From the NCBI GenBank assembly GCA_903813345.2, contig CAIIXF020000012.1:5437318-5501317 (forward strand): 64,000 bases of DNA, given 5' to 3'. Within the stretch, counting starts at the first letter, position 1. Each line of letters starts with the position of its first letter. Made by a program: the position numbers and the translations under genes. The notes below the pieces were generated by a model that was not told the origin of the DNA, made no database searches, and saw only the letters and a program-made list of their open reading frames with translations. The stretch is from Owenia fusiformis. Taxonomy: Eukaryota; Annelida; Polychaeta; Sabellida; Oweniidae. Below, piece by piece: positions 32,951-45,900 of this stretch.

Positions 32951-33238
32951 CATAGCCATAAAGTTGCCCTCCTCAACCTATACCAAGATCAATTTATTGC
33001 GAAGGCATCTTACAATGCATACGTGTACACCTTCAAAAACCACAACCACAAATGTATGGACTTCGATGATGATGGCGAGACAGGCATAACTCGACAACTC
33101 AGACAGTGCTTGAATAACTATAAGCTTGACAATGTCATGCTTGTCCTAACAGGGTGGAAGATGGGTAGAATAAGCCAAGCTGAGAAAACTAAACTAATAG
33201 AGAAATGTATCAAAGACACACTAAAGAAAGCAAAATAG
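32951..33238 (+). pseudogene. UPF0029 (IMPACT/YigZ-like) domain fragment
   Basis: Open from just after TAATAA (32945-32950) to a stop at 33238, with no good start codon. It encodes ASYNAYVYTF, MDFDDDGETG and NVMLVLTGWKMGRISQ, then a helix with KCIKDTLKKAK. This order follows the UPF0029 domain: AxHNxYAYR, the DDDGE(P/T) signature, NVxVVVxRWYGGxxLG, and a final helix. IMPACT-type proteins regulate translation through GCN1/GCN2. Here the W-Y-G-G stretch is degenerate and the N-terminal RWD domain is missing. It could be a terminal exon, a retrocopy fragment or a domain carried by a mobile element. Confidence 0.45.
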
Positions 33239-34420
33239 CTTTCTAAATAATAACAATATAGGCCATCGTATTTTGCCTTACATAGTTACAGTGTTATACT
33301 TACCTTAATAATTCCATATTGACCTAATTAAGGTCTTATTTCAAGACGTTTATATCCAATGGTACACAGGACTTATTTTCTGTTAAGTGAAAGATTTAAG
33401 CTTTTGAAATGAACATGAAAGAACATACTTACCTTTCTACATCTCCAAATATCTAATTACCTGTACACTTTAATGGGCAATTTTTACAAACACATATAAA
33501 CAATACTCCTATTCGCGATAAGAGTTCAGGTGGTAATTTACATAAATATCTCCCATGATGCATCGCTTTAGAAGGGACAAATTTTCATTGGCCCGCCGAA
33601 CGAGTCGATTACTCTGAACGTTTCTCAGCTTCTGATCTTCCATCAGCCCTCAAGCATAGTTATATTATCCAATCTATTCAATAATCAGAAAGATAATCGG
33701 AGATTCAAAGTAACATTATTTATATTTTTCGATATTCGATGGCGTCTGAGCAATTTATGGGATATCAGTGACGTCACTGGAATTGGATGGCATTTTAACT
33801 ACACATTACTTCGGATTTGGGGATTATAGCTCAAAAAGCTTTGTCATATATCTTAATTACATACATACCTATCGTTTGTGCAAATGAAACTCTACATAAA
33901 TGTTTAATAGAGCCGCAGTGCGGCATTGAAAATAGCACCCCTATGTAATCCAATGGGAAAGAACCCGGATGCAGATGAAGTTGTACCATACATGAGAGCT
34001 CTTCAAACGAGAGGTTGCTTAACTGAACGAAATTAAACCTTATCGCGTATTGGTATATTGAGCAATGCATGCAAATATACAGCTCATGGACAATGTAATT
34101 TCAAAAACAAAAACATATTAGTTAGCTACTGACCTAACTTCAAATTTTGAGCATGCACACTAATTTAATGTGAACTCAAATGGTATGTGTGATTGTAATA
34201 CCCCCCCCCCCCCCATTCAATGTTTTTGTTTTGTTTTTGTTTTCATACTTACAAGGCGGTTTCTCTTCAATCATTGCCTGCCTAAGAGAAATATCTCTAG
34301 TAGTGAACATTTACCACTATGTAAATATGTTTTTGTTTAAGTTTATTGCTCTTTCTTCTTTCCCTTCTTTGCACTTTATTCCTTCTATGAGTCATATTTA
34401 TCTCTATGTAAAGCCTGACA
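33239..34420. other. Non-coding
   Basis: AT-rich with no recognised gene. It contains TTCGATGGCGTCTG near 33735, a GTGACGTCAC palindrome near 33769, and a C-run at 34200-34214. The last few hundred bases may be the 5' UTR of the LINE that follows. Confidence 0.45.
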
Positions 34421-37400
34421 ATGGTTAACACAAATGAATACCACCAGAGGCAATTGCCTTATTATGATGTTCCTAGCTCATTTGAGTTACAGACATTAGC
34501 TCCATCCTCAGTCAAATCTTTTAACTTTGAAAATATGCTTTTTAATCCCTTGGACTTAAATAACATAGGTTTAAACGAAGACTTAAACGCGAATGACATG
34601 ATTACAAATCAGTATATGAATCAATGAAATTATAGAAATTCCCACCAAATGAAACAATTATTTAAAGATAACAATGATTTTTCAATTTTGCACATGAACA
34701 TGCGAAGTTTACCCTGTAATGAAATGAATTTTGAGGAACTTGATTCTTTGATTGATGCAAAGAAGCATTTTTCTATAATAGCTATGACTGAAACATGGTT
34801 GCATCCTGAAATTGAACAATTATATCAACATGAACATTTTAACGCTGTTTTTAAATCAAGACCTGAAAAATTGGGAGGTGGAGTTTGCATGTATGTAAAT
34901 GAACGCCTAAATTTTAAGGTTAGAAATGATATTATTTTCCCTCAGGAAGACCAAAAATGTTGTGACATTCTGACAATTGAAATTACCGAACAAGATAAAA
35001 ATATTTTAATATCAACAATATACAAACCTCCCAACATATGTATACAATATTTTAACTCCAATTTAGAGACATTTTTAGAAAACATAATGAAAGAAAAAAA
35101 GGTAACATACCTAATTGGTGACTTCAATATAGATCTACTTAAAACTGATACTCATTTCCCCACAGAAACATTTATGACCCTACTGAGCAATTATGACATA
35201 AAACCAGGATCATTTACCAATATTTATGACATCAGACTACATCAGATCCAATAATAATTTCAAAACCATCACATATAGGCAAATAAATGGAAAAAACATT
35301 AATGAATTTAAAGAAATCTTATCAAAAACCCACTGGCTACAAGTTTTGAACTCCCACAATGTAAATGAGGCATATGACCTTTTCCAATCCAAACTTCAAA
35401 CAATATATAACTCATGTTTCCCTGTAAAAACACAACAAATTAAAACCACTTTTAAATCAAATCCATGGATAACAGAAGGTATTATTTCATCTTCTAAAAG
35501 GAAACTTTTACTTTATAAAATATTTCTGAAGTACCCCAGTAATCAAAATGAAAACAATAATAAAACATTTTCAAACACTTTAAAGAAAATTGTTAAAACA
35601 TCAAAAAAAGAATACTATAAAAATGAATTCAGTCAATCAATGGGTAATATAAAAAAGACATGGACACTTATTGATAGGGTCATGGGTAGGAACAAAAAGC
35701 CACAAAATTACCAAAAATGATGTATAATGGACATTATTTAGATAACCCCGATGACACAGCCAACAAATTCAATGACTTTTTCACAGACATTGGTCCAAAA
35801 TTATCTGAAAAAATTCCACAACCCGAAGGAGTTCATTTTGAACAATTTTTACCCCACACTGAGAGAAACATTCAATCAATCTTCCTTAACCCTGTTACTC
35901 ATGAAGAGATCATAAACATAATATCAAATTTAAAAGACAGCTCAGCTGGCCTTAATGATATAAAACCTGAGCTTGTCAAAGTTGCAAAAAAATATCTATA
36001 CATACCAATGACCTATATATGTAATTTATCCTTAGAACATGGTGTATTTCCCTCAGAAATGAAAAATGCAAAAATAATCCCCATTTTCAAAAAAGGAGAG
36101 CCAGACAAATTTACATATTACCGACCCATTTCTATTCTAGATGTATTCTCAAAAATACTAGAAAAAATAATGCATGCTCGCATGATTAAATTTATTAACA
36201 AACATAAACTCTTATATAAAAACCAATTTGGATATTTAGAAAACAGATCCCCGGAATTAGCTATTTTAACATTTCTTGAACAATTAAGATATGCACTAGA
36301 AAACAAAAATATATGTCTAGGTGTATTCCTAGACCTATCAAAAGCCTTTGATACTGTCAATCACATCATTTTATTTTCTAAATTGGAATATTATGGAATC
36401 AGGGGTATAGCTTTAGATTGGTTCAAATCATATATGACCAATAGAAAACAATTTACATTTTATAATAATAGTATGTCAAATAAAAGAACATTACTTTGTG
36501 GTGTGCCACAAGGTTCTGTATTAGGCCATCTTTTATTTTTACTTTTTATAAATGACATTTATAGAGTGTCCAAGGATTTAAATTTTATGTTATTCGCAGA
36601 CGATACTAATATTTTATATTCTGGAAAAAATGATTTAGATGTATTCAACAAAATGAATGAAGAACTGACAAAATTAGCAATCTGGTTCAATGTAAATAAA
36701 TTGTCATTAAATATTGAAAAGACAAAATATATGACTTTTACACAAAGAGTAAAACTTAACCAAGGTCTTTCCCTAAAAATTGCTAAAAAACAAATTAAAT
36801 GTGTTGACAAAATTAGTTTCTTGGGAGTTATCATTGATCAGAAACTCAGTTGGAAAGACCACATCAAGTACTTACAGATGAAAATATCAAGAACATTAGG
36901 AATCTAATACAAAGTTAAAGACAAACTATCTCAAAATAGCTTAATTTCTATTTATAACTCATTAATATATTCAAACCTATCATATTGCAACTTGATTTGG
37001 GGCAATGCCACCAAAACATCCCTTGACCCATTATTTAAATTACAAAAACGCTTTCTGAGAATTTTGACAACCACACCTCTTAAAGAACACATTTCACAAA
37101 ATTTTTAAAAATTTTCGATTCTCAAACTATGTGATATTCATAAACTCTCAGTTGTATCTTTTGTACAAAAATGCATACATGAGGTTAACAAAGTTATGAT
37201 TTCCCACTTTGGTAATTATTTTATGAAAAATCAAGAGTGCCATGATTACCACACTAGAAGAAAGGAAAATATCCATCGAATAAAATCACGCAATACTTTA
37301 ACAGAAAACTCAATAAAAGTCGAAGGAGCAAAATTTTGGAAGGTGTTACCCACTGAATTAAAACAAATACAAAATAATAAGAAATTTAAAACACAGTTAA

Positions 37401-37432
37401 AGTTATACCTAATTCAGAATTATCAATCTTAA
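34421..37432 (+). pseudogene. LINE ORF2: AP-like endonuclease plus reverse transcriptase
   Basis: 34649-35254 is the endonuclease/exonuclease/phosphatase-type domain (SILHMNMRSL, TETWL, GGGVCMYV, TIYKPPN, LIGDFNIDLL). The SDH-type end of this domain is lost around 35240, where the frame changes. 35717-36907 is the RT: PIFKKGEPDKFTYYRPIS, LDLSKAFDTVNH, GVPQGSVLGHLLFLLFIND (usual GP is GH) and MLFADDTNIL with intact FADD. A TAA at 36905 interrupts the thumb; coding similarity continues with KVKDKLSQNSLISIYNS and SYCNLIWGN, and the tail HDYHTRRKENIHRI runs to 37432. In-frame TGA and TAG also occur at 34625-34636. Confidence 0.75.
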
Positions 37433-37740
37433 TACGTATAACATATTATCCAATGATGTTATATAAAGTGTTTAAAAAAGCGATTGAGAAGGAACTTTTA
37501 TTTTAACCACTCAAAATGTTGTTCAACACGTTGGTTAGTGGTGCAGGGTGACATCCTAGGGGGTATATGGGCCAACCAGGGGTTAAACTGCATCATTGAC
37601 TATCATGGACGATTGTTATAGAGATTAGACACATTGAACCTGAATACCCATAATTGCAAACTCTCCCTTCAAATGACTCCCTTTTTCTTTTTCTTTTGTA
37701 CCTTTTCTATTTCCAATAAACATTTATTAAAACTATTGTG
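34421..37740 (+). mobile_element. Nearly full-length LINE (CR1/L2/Jockey-like), inactive
   Basis: Endonuclease, RT and C-terminal regions occur in order on the plus strand, followed by an AT-rich 3' region with AATAAACATTTATTAAA near 37715. No clear target duplication was found. The 5' limit is unknown. Confidence 0.75.
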
Positions 37741-37844
37741 TAATTTAATACACTTATTTTAAGTGTCATTGCATTTTCATTATTTTTCCATCAAAACTGT
37801 ATGTTATTGTAAAAGTTGACTAAACTGAAATATATATTATTATT

Positions 37845-37901
37845 ACTGGCAAAAGCAATAGACTCCAGATTTTCAATCTGGAGTCTATTGCTTTTGCCAG
37901 T
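37845..37901. repeat. Perfect 27-bp-arm palindrome at the 5' end of copy C
   Basis: The left arm 37845-37871 and right arm 37875-37901 are exact reverse complements around a 3-base loop TTC. In copy A only about 12 bp of this pairs, so here the palindrome extends further outward. Confidence 0.85.
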
Positions 37902-38419
37902 TTTCTTATTCTTTCTTTCTTTCTTTCTGAACACTTTTTCTCAGCAACTAGAAGAACTTACTTTAACCTACTTACATGGCTAACATAGCCCATCAACCTA
38001 GTTTCTGGGAAATTAGGTCAAATTTATATCTAGGTCAAAGGTCAAGAACTAGGTCAAATTTAGGTCAAATCAACATTCTGTCAATTATCTTCGTTGTTGT
38101 TTGTCGTTACTCCTTCATCTTTTTTTCATCATGTAGCTTAGAAAAAAACAAATCGAGAGTGTGGCATTTGTTTTTTGATTACTCTTACCGATTTTGAGAT
38201 ATGGCGTCAGGAAAGTAGGTCAAACTAAAAAGTTAACCAAATATAACATATGAGCTATGAAATAAGTGTATAATTTTCTCAGGAATCTGAATCTGCAAAC
38301 CAAATTCCGATCCGACTTCCAGTTCGAAAGTTATGGCATTTTGAAAATTTTGAGAAAATTCGATCTGATGATATCCTGATAGAAAGTCAAGAGTAGCAAA
38401 GAAAATATAGAAAAAATCA

Positions 38420-38530
38420 TCCATCCTTCCTCCCTATCCTGTCTGATCATATCCTTCCTATCTATCCTTCCTTTCTATCCTTTCCTTCCTATCCTATCCT
38501 TCCTTCCTATTCTATATCCTATCGTATCCT
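38420..38530 (+). repeat. CCTATCCTTCC microsatellite in copy C
   Basis: Imperfect pyrimidine array, the same type as those in copies A at 10590 and 13905. Confidence 0.75.
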
Positions 38531-39287
38531 AGAACTGGGTCAAATCTTACATTTTCAATATTCTATCAATTATCTTCGTCGTTATTTATCGAAACATCTT
38601 CATCTTTTTTCATCATGTAGCTTATAAACACCCCTTTATAAATGTGCCATCCGTTTTTTGATAACTCTTACTGATTTTGAAATATGGCGTCTGGAAAGTA
38701 GGTCAAAACAAAAAATTCTCCAAATGCAATGTATGAATTATGAATTAGGGGAAGAATTTTGTCAGGAATCCGAATCTGCAAACCAAATTTCAATCCAACT
38801 CTCGGTTCGGAAGTTATGGCGTTTTGAAAGCTCAAAAATCGCTAAATTTGGTGCCCCATGTTATGTCAATGAGAAAAAAGATTTTTTTGAAGTGTAAAAT
38901 ACCAGATATAGACTGAGTACAACTTAACATTCTGAAAGCCTATAAAAGAAGGGGACTTCTAAGGCTATCTAGCTTTAAAATTTGGACACCAAAATGCCAA
39001 GGTCAAAATCTAGGTCAAATTCATAGTTTTCCTTATTTTTGCAATTTTGACATTACACTGGAATGATTTGCTTCGAAATTTTGTATACAGGTAGCAAAGA
39101 GTGTGCTTATAGTGATAGCCTTTTGCCGTCAGAAAGTATTTTGACCCACTTTTGAGATATGGTGTCTGTAAAGTAGGTCAAAATAAAAAGTTCTCATAAT
39201 TTAACTTATGAGTTATGAATTAAGGGTAGAACTTTCTCAAGAATCCGAATCTGCAAACCAAATTTCAATCAGACTTCTGGTCAAAAA

Positions 39288-39490
39288 TTCCTACTTACCT
39301 ACCTACCTAGTACCTACATACCTACTTGGCTACCTACTTAGCTACCTACTTCTCCACTACCTACTCAGCTACTTACTCAGCTACCTACTCAGCTGCTTAC
39401 TCAGCTACCTTCTCCGCTACCTACTTACTCAATTACTTAATCATCTACTTACTCAGCTTCCTACTCAGTTACTTACTCAGCTCTTTACTC
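39288..39490 (+). repeat. CTACTTACTCAG tandem array
   Basis: About 200 bp of imperfect 11-12-bp units (CTACCTACTTAG, CTACTTACTCAG) just before the 3' terminus of copy C. It takes the place of the GATGACTCGGCTTATTCTG words of copies A and B. Confidence 0.85.
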
Positions 39491-39543
39491 AAGTAAATCA
39501 ATCTGGAGTCTTAAATTGAACTTTGTTCAATTTACCAATCTAG

Positions 39544-40321
39544 TTATTATTATTCTACTCCACTTTATCCATGAGCAAAAGGAGAAAGACAGAAATGATT
39601 GTTCAGAAGTATTTCTTATAATATTCCTTTCATATCTAAAAATGATTCTACAATAGATAAAGTTTGCATGTACCTCTGACTCTGAAGAAACTCCGAATGA
39701 CTCCCCCTCCCCCCATTTCATTCAATTAATAAGAGAAGGACTGGGCTTTTCTCACTTATTCCAAAATTATTTCTTCAAATATCCCCTTTACCCATGTGCA
39801 GTTGAGCATTATTCAAATGTTTGCATGGGACCCCCACATGGGAAGCGGTGGAGGTTTTGGCAAAACAAAGATTGAGCTGTCAAACTCAAATCATGGGAGT
39901 AACCTATTGAGTCAACATCCCCACCCTGGAAGCAATAATAGAGAGTCAAGCATAGTGAAAATTCCTATTATTAACAATATACTTTTGAAAGTCTCTACTC
40001 TCAGGACTCTTTGAATGGTGCATAATATTTGACAATGTATAATGTTCATGTTCACTAGGAAAATTCTAATTATGTCAAACTTTACATCGTGCACTCTATA
40101 TTAATAGGCATTCTTAGCATGTACATTATTTTCTTTCGGCCCATAAATTCCCATCCTCTAGGTTTATACATAAACATTGAAACAGGCTTTTGACCCAAGA
40201 AATTTGTGTTTTATGACATTTGTGAAACATATTCTTGAAGAAAATAATATACAAGGCAGGACATAAGTAGTCATCATAGAATTTCTGATCCAATTGTGCC
40301 ATCATCGCGTTCTTGTATTTC
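39544..40321. other. Non-coding
   Basis: No gene recognised. Text such as AAAAGTATTTCTTATAATAT near 39605 resembles words at 32930-32950, so parts may be an eroded repeat. Confidence 0.4.
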
Positions 40322-40755
40322 TAAGGGGTAGGGGTCAACAAAGCCATATTAAAAATACAAAATAGTACTTTATCATTACATTACTTACATTACAATGTCA
40401 CACATAGCTTGGAAATGATTTCTGAATACTACTTGGAGCACTATAACTGCCTATTATTTCTTTGAAGCTGCAACAATAAAATCGGTAAGACTAAAAAGGG
40501 GTAAGGGGTAGGGGTCAACAAAGCCATATTAAAAATACAAAATAGAACTCAATCATTACATTCCTTATATTACAATGTCACACATAGCCTGGAAATGATT
40601 TTTGATTACTACTTGGAGCACTATTACTGACTATTATTTCTCTGAAGCTGCAAAAATAAGATTGGTGAAAATAAAAAGATAACGAAACTATGCTTTTTAT
40701 TTCGATAAATTATATTTTCTCCCAAACCAATTAACATATCTGCCTATAACTTTGG
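40322..40755 (+). repeat. 181-bp tandem duplication, related to 24184-24447
   Basis: AAGGGGTAGGGGTCAACAAA starts at 40323 and again at 40504, with about 85-90% identity between the two units. The second continues to ATAACTTTGGGAAAC, matching the inverted copy beside the gap. No coding capacity. Confidence 0.8.
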
Positions 40756-40904
40756 GAAACACTTGACTACAGTGCTAGCAACATAATATGTATAAATCAG
40801 TGCTATAGTTAATGTATAACTGATTTTATAGAATGATAATATAGTACCCCCCTGAAATATTATTCTAGGGGGGTAAAACTGCTCAGAATCCTTCGTCCAC
40901 AAAC

Positions 40905-41684
40905 TAAAAAGACCCAGACATATATGAATTGATGCTAAATGAAGTCATCTTTCAGAAACATTATGTCTATCAAGTGGCACTTGAACTTCCCAAAACCCAT
41001 GCTGAAGCCTGGACTAAATGTAGAATGCTTCTCAAAGAAGATGTCCCCTGGCATTGGGACGATTCTATGGATATATGTTATAACAACCTGAAAAATGCTA
41101 ACTGAAGCACCAGTACTAGCATATTATGATGTCACAAAACCCGTTACAATATCATGTGACAGCTCTTTCCAAGGGCTTGGCGGCACACTCTGGCAGGACC
41201 ATCACCCAGTGCACTATGCATCACGCTCCCTCACTAGCGCTGAAAGAAATTATGCCCAAATAGAGAAGGAGTGCTTAGCTATTGAATTTTCAGCATCCAA
41301 ATTCCATCAGTACATCTTTGGAAAGGATGTTCTAGTGCAATCAGATCACAAGCCTCTGGAATCGCTATTCAAGAAACCCCTTATCACAGCCCCCTGCTCG
41401 TATTCAACGCATGATGTTGAAATTGCAGCGATACTCATTGAATGTTCAACATGTCCCTTGAAAGTCCCTGCATGTAGCCCATACACTCAGCAGAGCATAC
41501 ATCCATGACCCGGACCCCAAACAGATAATATATGCAATCAATGATATCAACAATTTGCCCATATCATCCACCAGGCTTCAAGAACTCAAACAGGCAACTG
41601 AGAATGACATTACAATGAACAAACTGAAACATACAATACTCAGTGGTTGGCCTGATCAACGTAAACTCTGTGACAATGATATTA
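40905..41684 (+). pseudogene. pol: Ty3 pol fragment (RT end, RNase H, linker)
   Basis: DVPWHWDDSM near 41040, then (after a shift at ~41095) LTEAPVLAYYDV, ISCDSSFQGLGGTLWQD, VHYASRSLTSAERNYAQIEK and QSDHKPLESLFKKPL form a Ty3 RNase H. It belongs to a different subfamily from the element at 5.7 kb. Another shift at about 41400 leads to the integrase linker (LQELKQATENDITMNKLK, SGWPDQRKL), where an 805-bp MITE interrupts. After the MITE only a few more codons can be argued before similarity fades. No LTR found. Confidence 0.75.
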
Positions 41685-42489
41685 GAGAAATTTCGCACAT
41701 AAGTGAAAGTACAACTTATACGTATACGTATACTTTAAAGGGTCATGTCGAACTATTATATTTACTAAAATCAATTTTAAATTGTACTTAATGGAACATA
41801 ACTATTCCCGTTATAGAAAAGCTCCATCAACTAGAGACTGTGAATGCACTGTCATCTGCACGTGTAGATTATGCACATTATAATTAAATGCTTGCTTCCG
41901 TGTCCTTGTAGTTGTAGTGTATTATAAACACGATCCTTTAAAGTGAGTCATGATTCTTTAAAGCGAGTCATTACATAAACAAGTTGGTTATTTCAATGTT
42001 TTCATGATCAGTATAAGTTCAATTAACTTACAAAACGGTATATATACGTAGATGATAACGTATACAGTTTGATCTCCGTTTAACGATTTGCCTACATGTG
42101 TGTGGAACAACTGTCAACTGACCGCAAGCATTTTTAAAAATTAATTGGCTGAGTGGTAACAGATTCCTGGAAACGACCCATTCAGTAGCTCAACAAATGA
42201 CATACAGTGTGTTTCATAACGAGCATCTCCAAAAAGTCAATTTGAGAAGAGATGGGTCTATAACATATGTACTATATATGAGCCTATTTTATTCGAGACA
42301 AACACATTTGGATCACCTAAACATGCTACCATTCAAGAAAGTACAAATGGCATCCCTTTGACCTGTATTTATTACAGTCCGAGAAGATCTTTCCTGACGA
42401 AATGCCCACATTATGAAACACCTTGTACGTTTACCTATAAGTATAAGTATACGTTATAAGTTGTACTTTCACTAGGTGCGAAATCTCTC
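41685..42489. mobile_element. 805-bp MITE with TATTA duplication
   Basis: Ends: GAGAAATTTCGCAC on the left (41685) and the reverse complement GAGAGATTTCGCAC from the right (42489). The inverted similarity continues through GTGAAAGTACAACTTATA and CGTATAC words to about 50 bp. TATTA stands outside both ends (41680-41684 and 42490-42494). It interrupts the Ty3 fragment. No coding capacity. Confidence 0.75.
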
Positions 42490-42910
42490 TATTAAACCGT
42501 TATAGCGTATAAGCCTTTCAACCTGTTGAGTATTGAGATTAACAGGCGATATAACATATATTAGTCCTGGTGAAATAAGTTGAATAAGTGTTCGGAAAGG
42601 ATGATTCTCGGTTTGGAGAACGAAGTTCATCACTCTAATTGAGCGCTATCCCTGCTTCGGACAAATTTGATTTTTTTACATAATATAGATTTGAATGTCT
42701 TCTTTTGAATAGACATAAATTAATTTGGGTAATATTTCTAGATTTTCCATAAAAAAATTACTAGTGAACCACCCAACGTCGCTTCTATGATTCGTACCAC
42801 TTTTTTAACTTGATGTATTGCATATTTTCGTGGGTCGATTTAAAAAAAATACAAACGACGTATACATGAATATGTCATAAGCATATCGTGAGATAATTGT
42901 TAGATTAGGT

Positions 42911-45900
42911 TTGCTATAAGTGACTTTAAAACAAAAAAATAAAAAACATTAGTTCACGTGTTAAAGTTCCATTGACCGTGACATCAAGAAAAATTGAGCT
43001 TTTTGTCATCAGACATCTTTATAGATGGAACTAGCTATGTACTACATTTTCAAATACACTCACATAGAACATATCTAAGATGTTCTTTGTATCGATGAAA
43101 AGATTCTTACATTCGGAAGTTACATTAAAATATCAATTGCAATAGCCGCCTGTTTTTAACATCCCTTTGTCACTCATCCCTTAATTATCTCTGTGTATCC
43201 ATTCTGATACTCATAGCATCTTTCTGTTTCACCTGAAACATCTCAGGGCTGAGAAGAAATGAGATGTCATGGTTTATCATGATGCTGTGTATCTTATACT
43301 TGTGTGTGTTCGATTTTGATAGCACCCAAGTGCAACCTAAGGAGCACATACAATACATTTTGTGTATGCCCAGTCTGGTCTTATATCTGCCTGCTCCGAG
43401 GAATTTTGGTGGCGATTTTTTGATTTTTGTAATAGCCTACTACATAGCATCTCTTGTGCGCGTAAATCCCAATGTTTTAAAATAGAAAATAGAGACTGAA
43501 TTCTATATCGATAGTTTCACAGATGAGGGTAGCGAATGGGCGCAGCTTTGACGATCAACGAATGATATAACGATATCACGGATTTCACCGAATGTTATAT
43601 TCATCCCTAAATAGCTTATTTATTTAGTCTTAAGATCCTTGTGATGTTTCTATTCATTGCAGTGACTCTGAAATTGCTGTGCCAGATATGACGTCACAGC
43701 GACTCATTTTCCAACATTTAAGCATTTAACTAAATAATTGAAATATAATTATTAAAGAATGAGGACCTTGTGTTTCACTCTGGACGAGGGGGGCCATGTC
43801 TCGGCTAGTTGTGCATTAACGTTTGATACTCTTTTGTGGATAAAAATAATGAATATATGTTAACGTAGCACTAAGCAGATACTTTTAAAGAATATAGTTA
43901 CACTTAAAGAATAGGTCCAACGAATAATTGGAGAGGTTAAGCTTTGCATATATAATCGAAACTGAACCTGTACGTATCACTCGACCATATACAAATTCAT
44001 GTAGCCTCCTCATATAAATAGCCGTTCAAATCCAGTGTTTGTTTAGACTACACCATAGCGTGTAATGATTCTATAGTATGTCATTGATGCGGTTTTATAG
44101 CTGGTTTTCTAATACATATTTTAAACGAGCTCGTTTCGTAAGATTTTTGGCGCTAAATCATGCATGACATACATCATCGTGTTCAGCAAGAATTCAACTG
44201 TGCATCGAAATCAAAATTTACAGCATAGTGTTCAATAGACACGAGTAAAATGGTTCCCGTTGACCCAACGTCAAATATTCAAATCTCCCGTTCTAAACCC
44301 GAAACTCTAAAGCTGAAAGAGTATCTGAAGTAGACTAAGCGCGCATAAAACTATGAGCGCTCGATACATTCCTTTGTTAATTTTTGTACTTTGCGTTCAC
44401 GGTTACGTTGTGAAAAACATCGTTAGCTTAACCTCTCCGATATTGAATATAGGACTCGTTTGATGAACGATCGTTGTAATAATTCTAATAAACCTATAGA
44501 AATGAATCAACGATTAAAGTGCTTATTCGGTAATTTCTGTTTATTTTTTCTCACTGCAGTAGATTAAACAGATATTGGTAAGTAAAAATAGTATTCCAAC
44601 AGACTCTTAACTCATTCTATTTGTTCATTAGTGGCAAAATAAGATTTCCCGGGAAAAAACATGACCTCACGAACAGAACCGGTTATGGATTTTTATCGGC
44701 AATGCGTTATGCAACTCGAATGTAAATTCAAAAGTGTTCATGTTATACCGTGTTCTGATTGGCCAGAAAGGAGTAACACTTACCGAAATCACCTCATGGT
44801 TCAATGCCTTTTGGTTACAAGATTTTAGACGCCTTATGTTAGGTAATACTATCAACTGAGCGTGTTTATTTTCTATATTGTGTTCTGACTGGCCAGAAAG
44901 TAATTCTGCATGACTAGCTATGTGAAAACGTACCGCTGGGTCGGAGGCTCTAATTTAGGTATTATTTTTTTTGGTTTATCGGAGGAAAAAACGTGACTCC
45001 AAAGTAGTCATCTCTGAATCAATTCCTCACTTCAATGAATGCAGTTGCAATCAATTACACTAACACTTTATAAGCACGTTCGGAGATTATGAACTCCAAC
45101 AACATATTCTAAACCCGTCCTGTTCGTGATGTCATGATAGAGATTTGAAATTGTGTTCCCGATTTTGAACATTAAATTTCACATTTATAAAAATGTTTAC
45201 AAGAACGGTTACTGGTTCGACATGTTAGTGGTATTTACTTCATTTAGAACGTGTATAAACTGTATTTTGACCCCATGAGCATCGAACAGACACTTTAAGT
45301 TAATTGAAAGACTTCGTGTTCAAGTTAGCTGAATTTCGTGTAACTTAACTCTGTTATGTTTCTAGATTTTACTTGTGGAGAACAGAAATCATAATCACAA
45401 TCGTATTTTAAGGCAAATAGGCCATGCATATGCTTTGAGTTACACGGTGAATGATCAAATTAACATATTTTGGATGTTGAATTTCATTTCAAGTTCATTC
45501 GAATTTTACGCATTATCCAATAAAATTAATGTATACTGTCTAGGCTGAGACTAACATATATATGTTATTTAATGTATTTAATATACAGGATATATCTGAG
45601 AAGGTTATACATGTATAATATATCTACAAGAGGAACAGTGGGGACCGAGGGTTCATATATTACCTTTACCTGTCGAAAATCGGGCATTTAATAACTGATT
45701 TATTTGTAAATTATGAGGATTAGATACGCATTGAATGTAAGTTATTGAGGTGTTAGAAAAACAAACTTACAAACAAACCACCGAGTTTAGACATATTATT
45801 ACATGTATTGTCCTATTATCAAATCATATATTGTGGTCTATTTCTAAAACGTTAACAGTTTATGGTGTACAATAAAACTATTACTATGAACCACTTTGAT

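Larger units (their letters stand above)
37845..39543 (+). mobile_element. Helitron-like non-autonomous repeat, copy C
   Basis: A compact 1.7-kb member of the family in 9361-21069. It begins with a palindrome holding AGACTCCAGATT, continues with the AGGTCAAAGGTCAAGAACTA body and CCTATCCTTCC array (38420-38530), and ends with ATCTGGAGTC, hairpin 39513-39533 and CTAG at 39540-39543, then TTATTATTATT. No protein is encoded. A long Leu/Tyr-rich frame near 39208-39519 is a by-product of the CTACTTACTCAG array. Confidence 0.65.

Noticed and set aside
39208-39519. Leu/Tyr-rich open frame that looks like a membrane protein
   Set aside because: Its composition follows directly from the CTACTTACTCAG tandem array.
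43264-43485. Possible small secreted or membrane protein
   Set aside because: The hydrophobic start is not followed by a convincing mature part, no splice or homology support, and the composition matches the surroundings.
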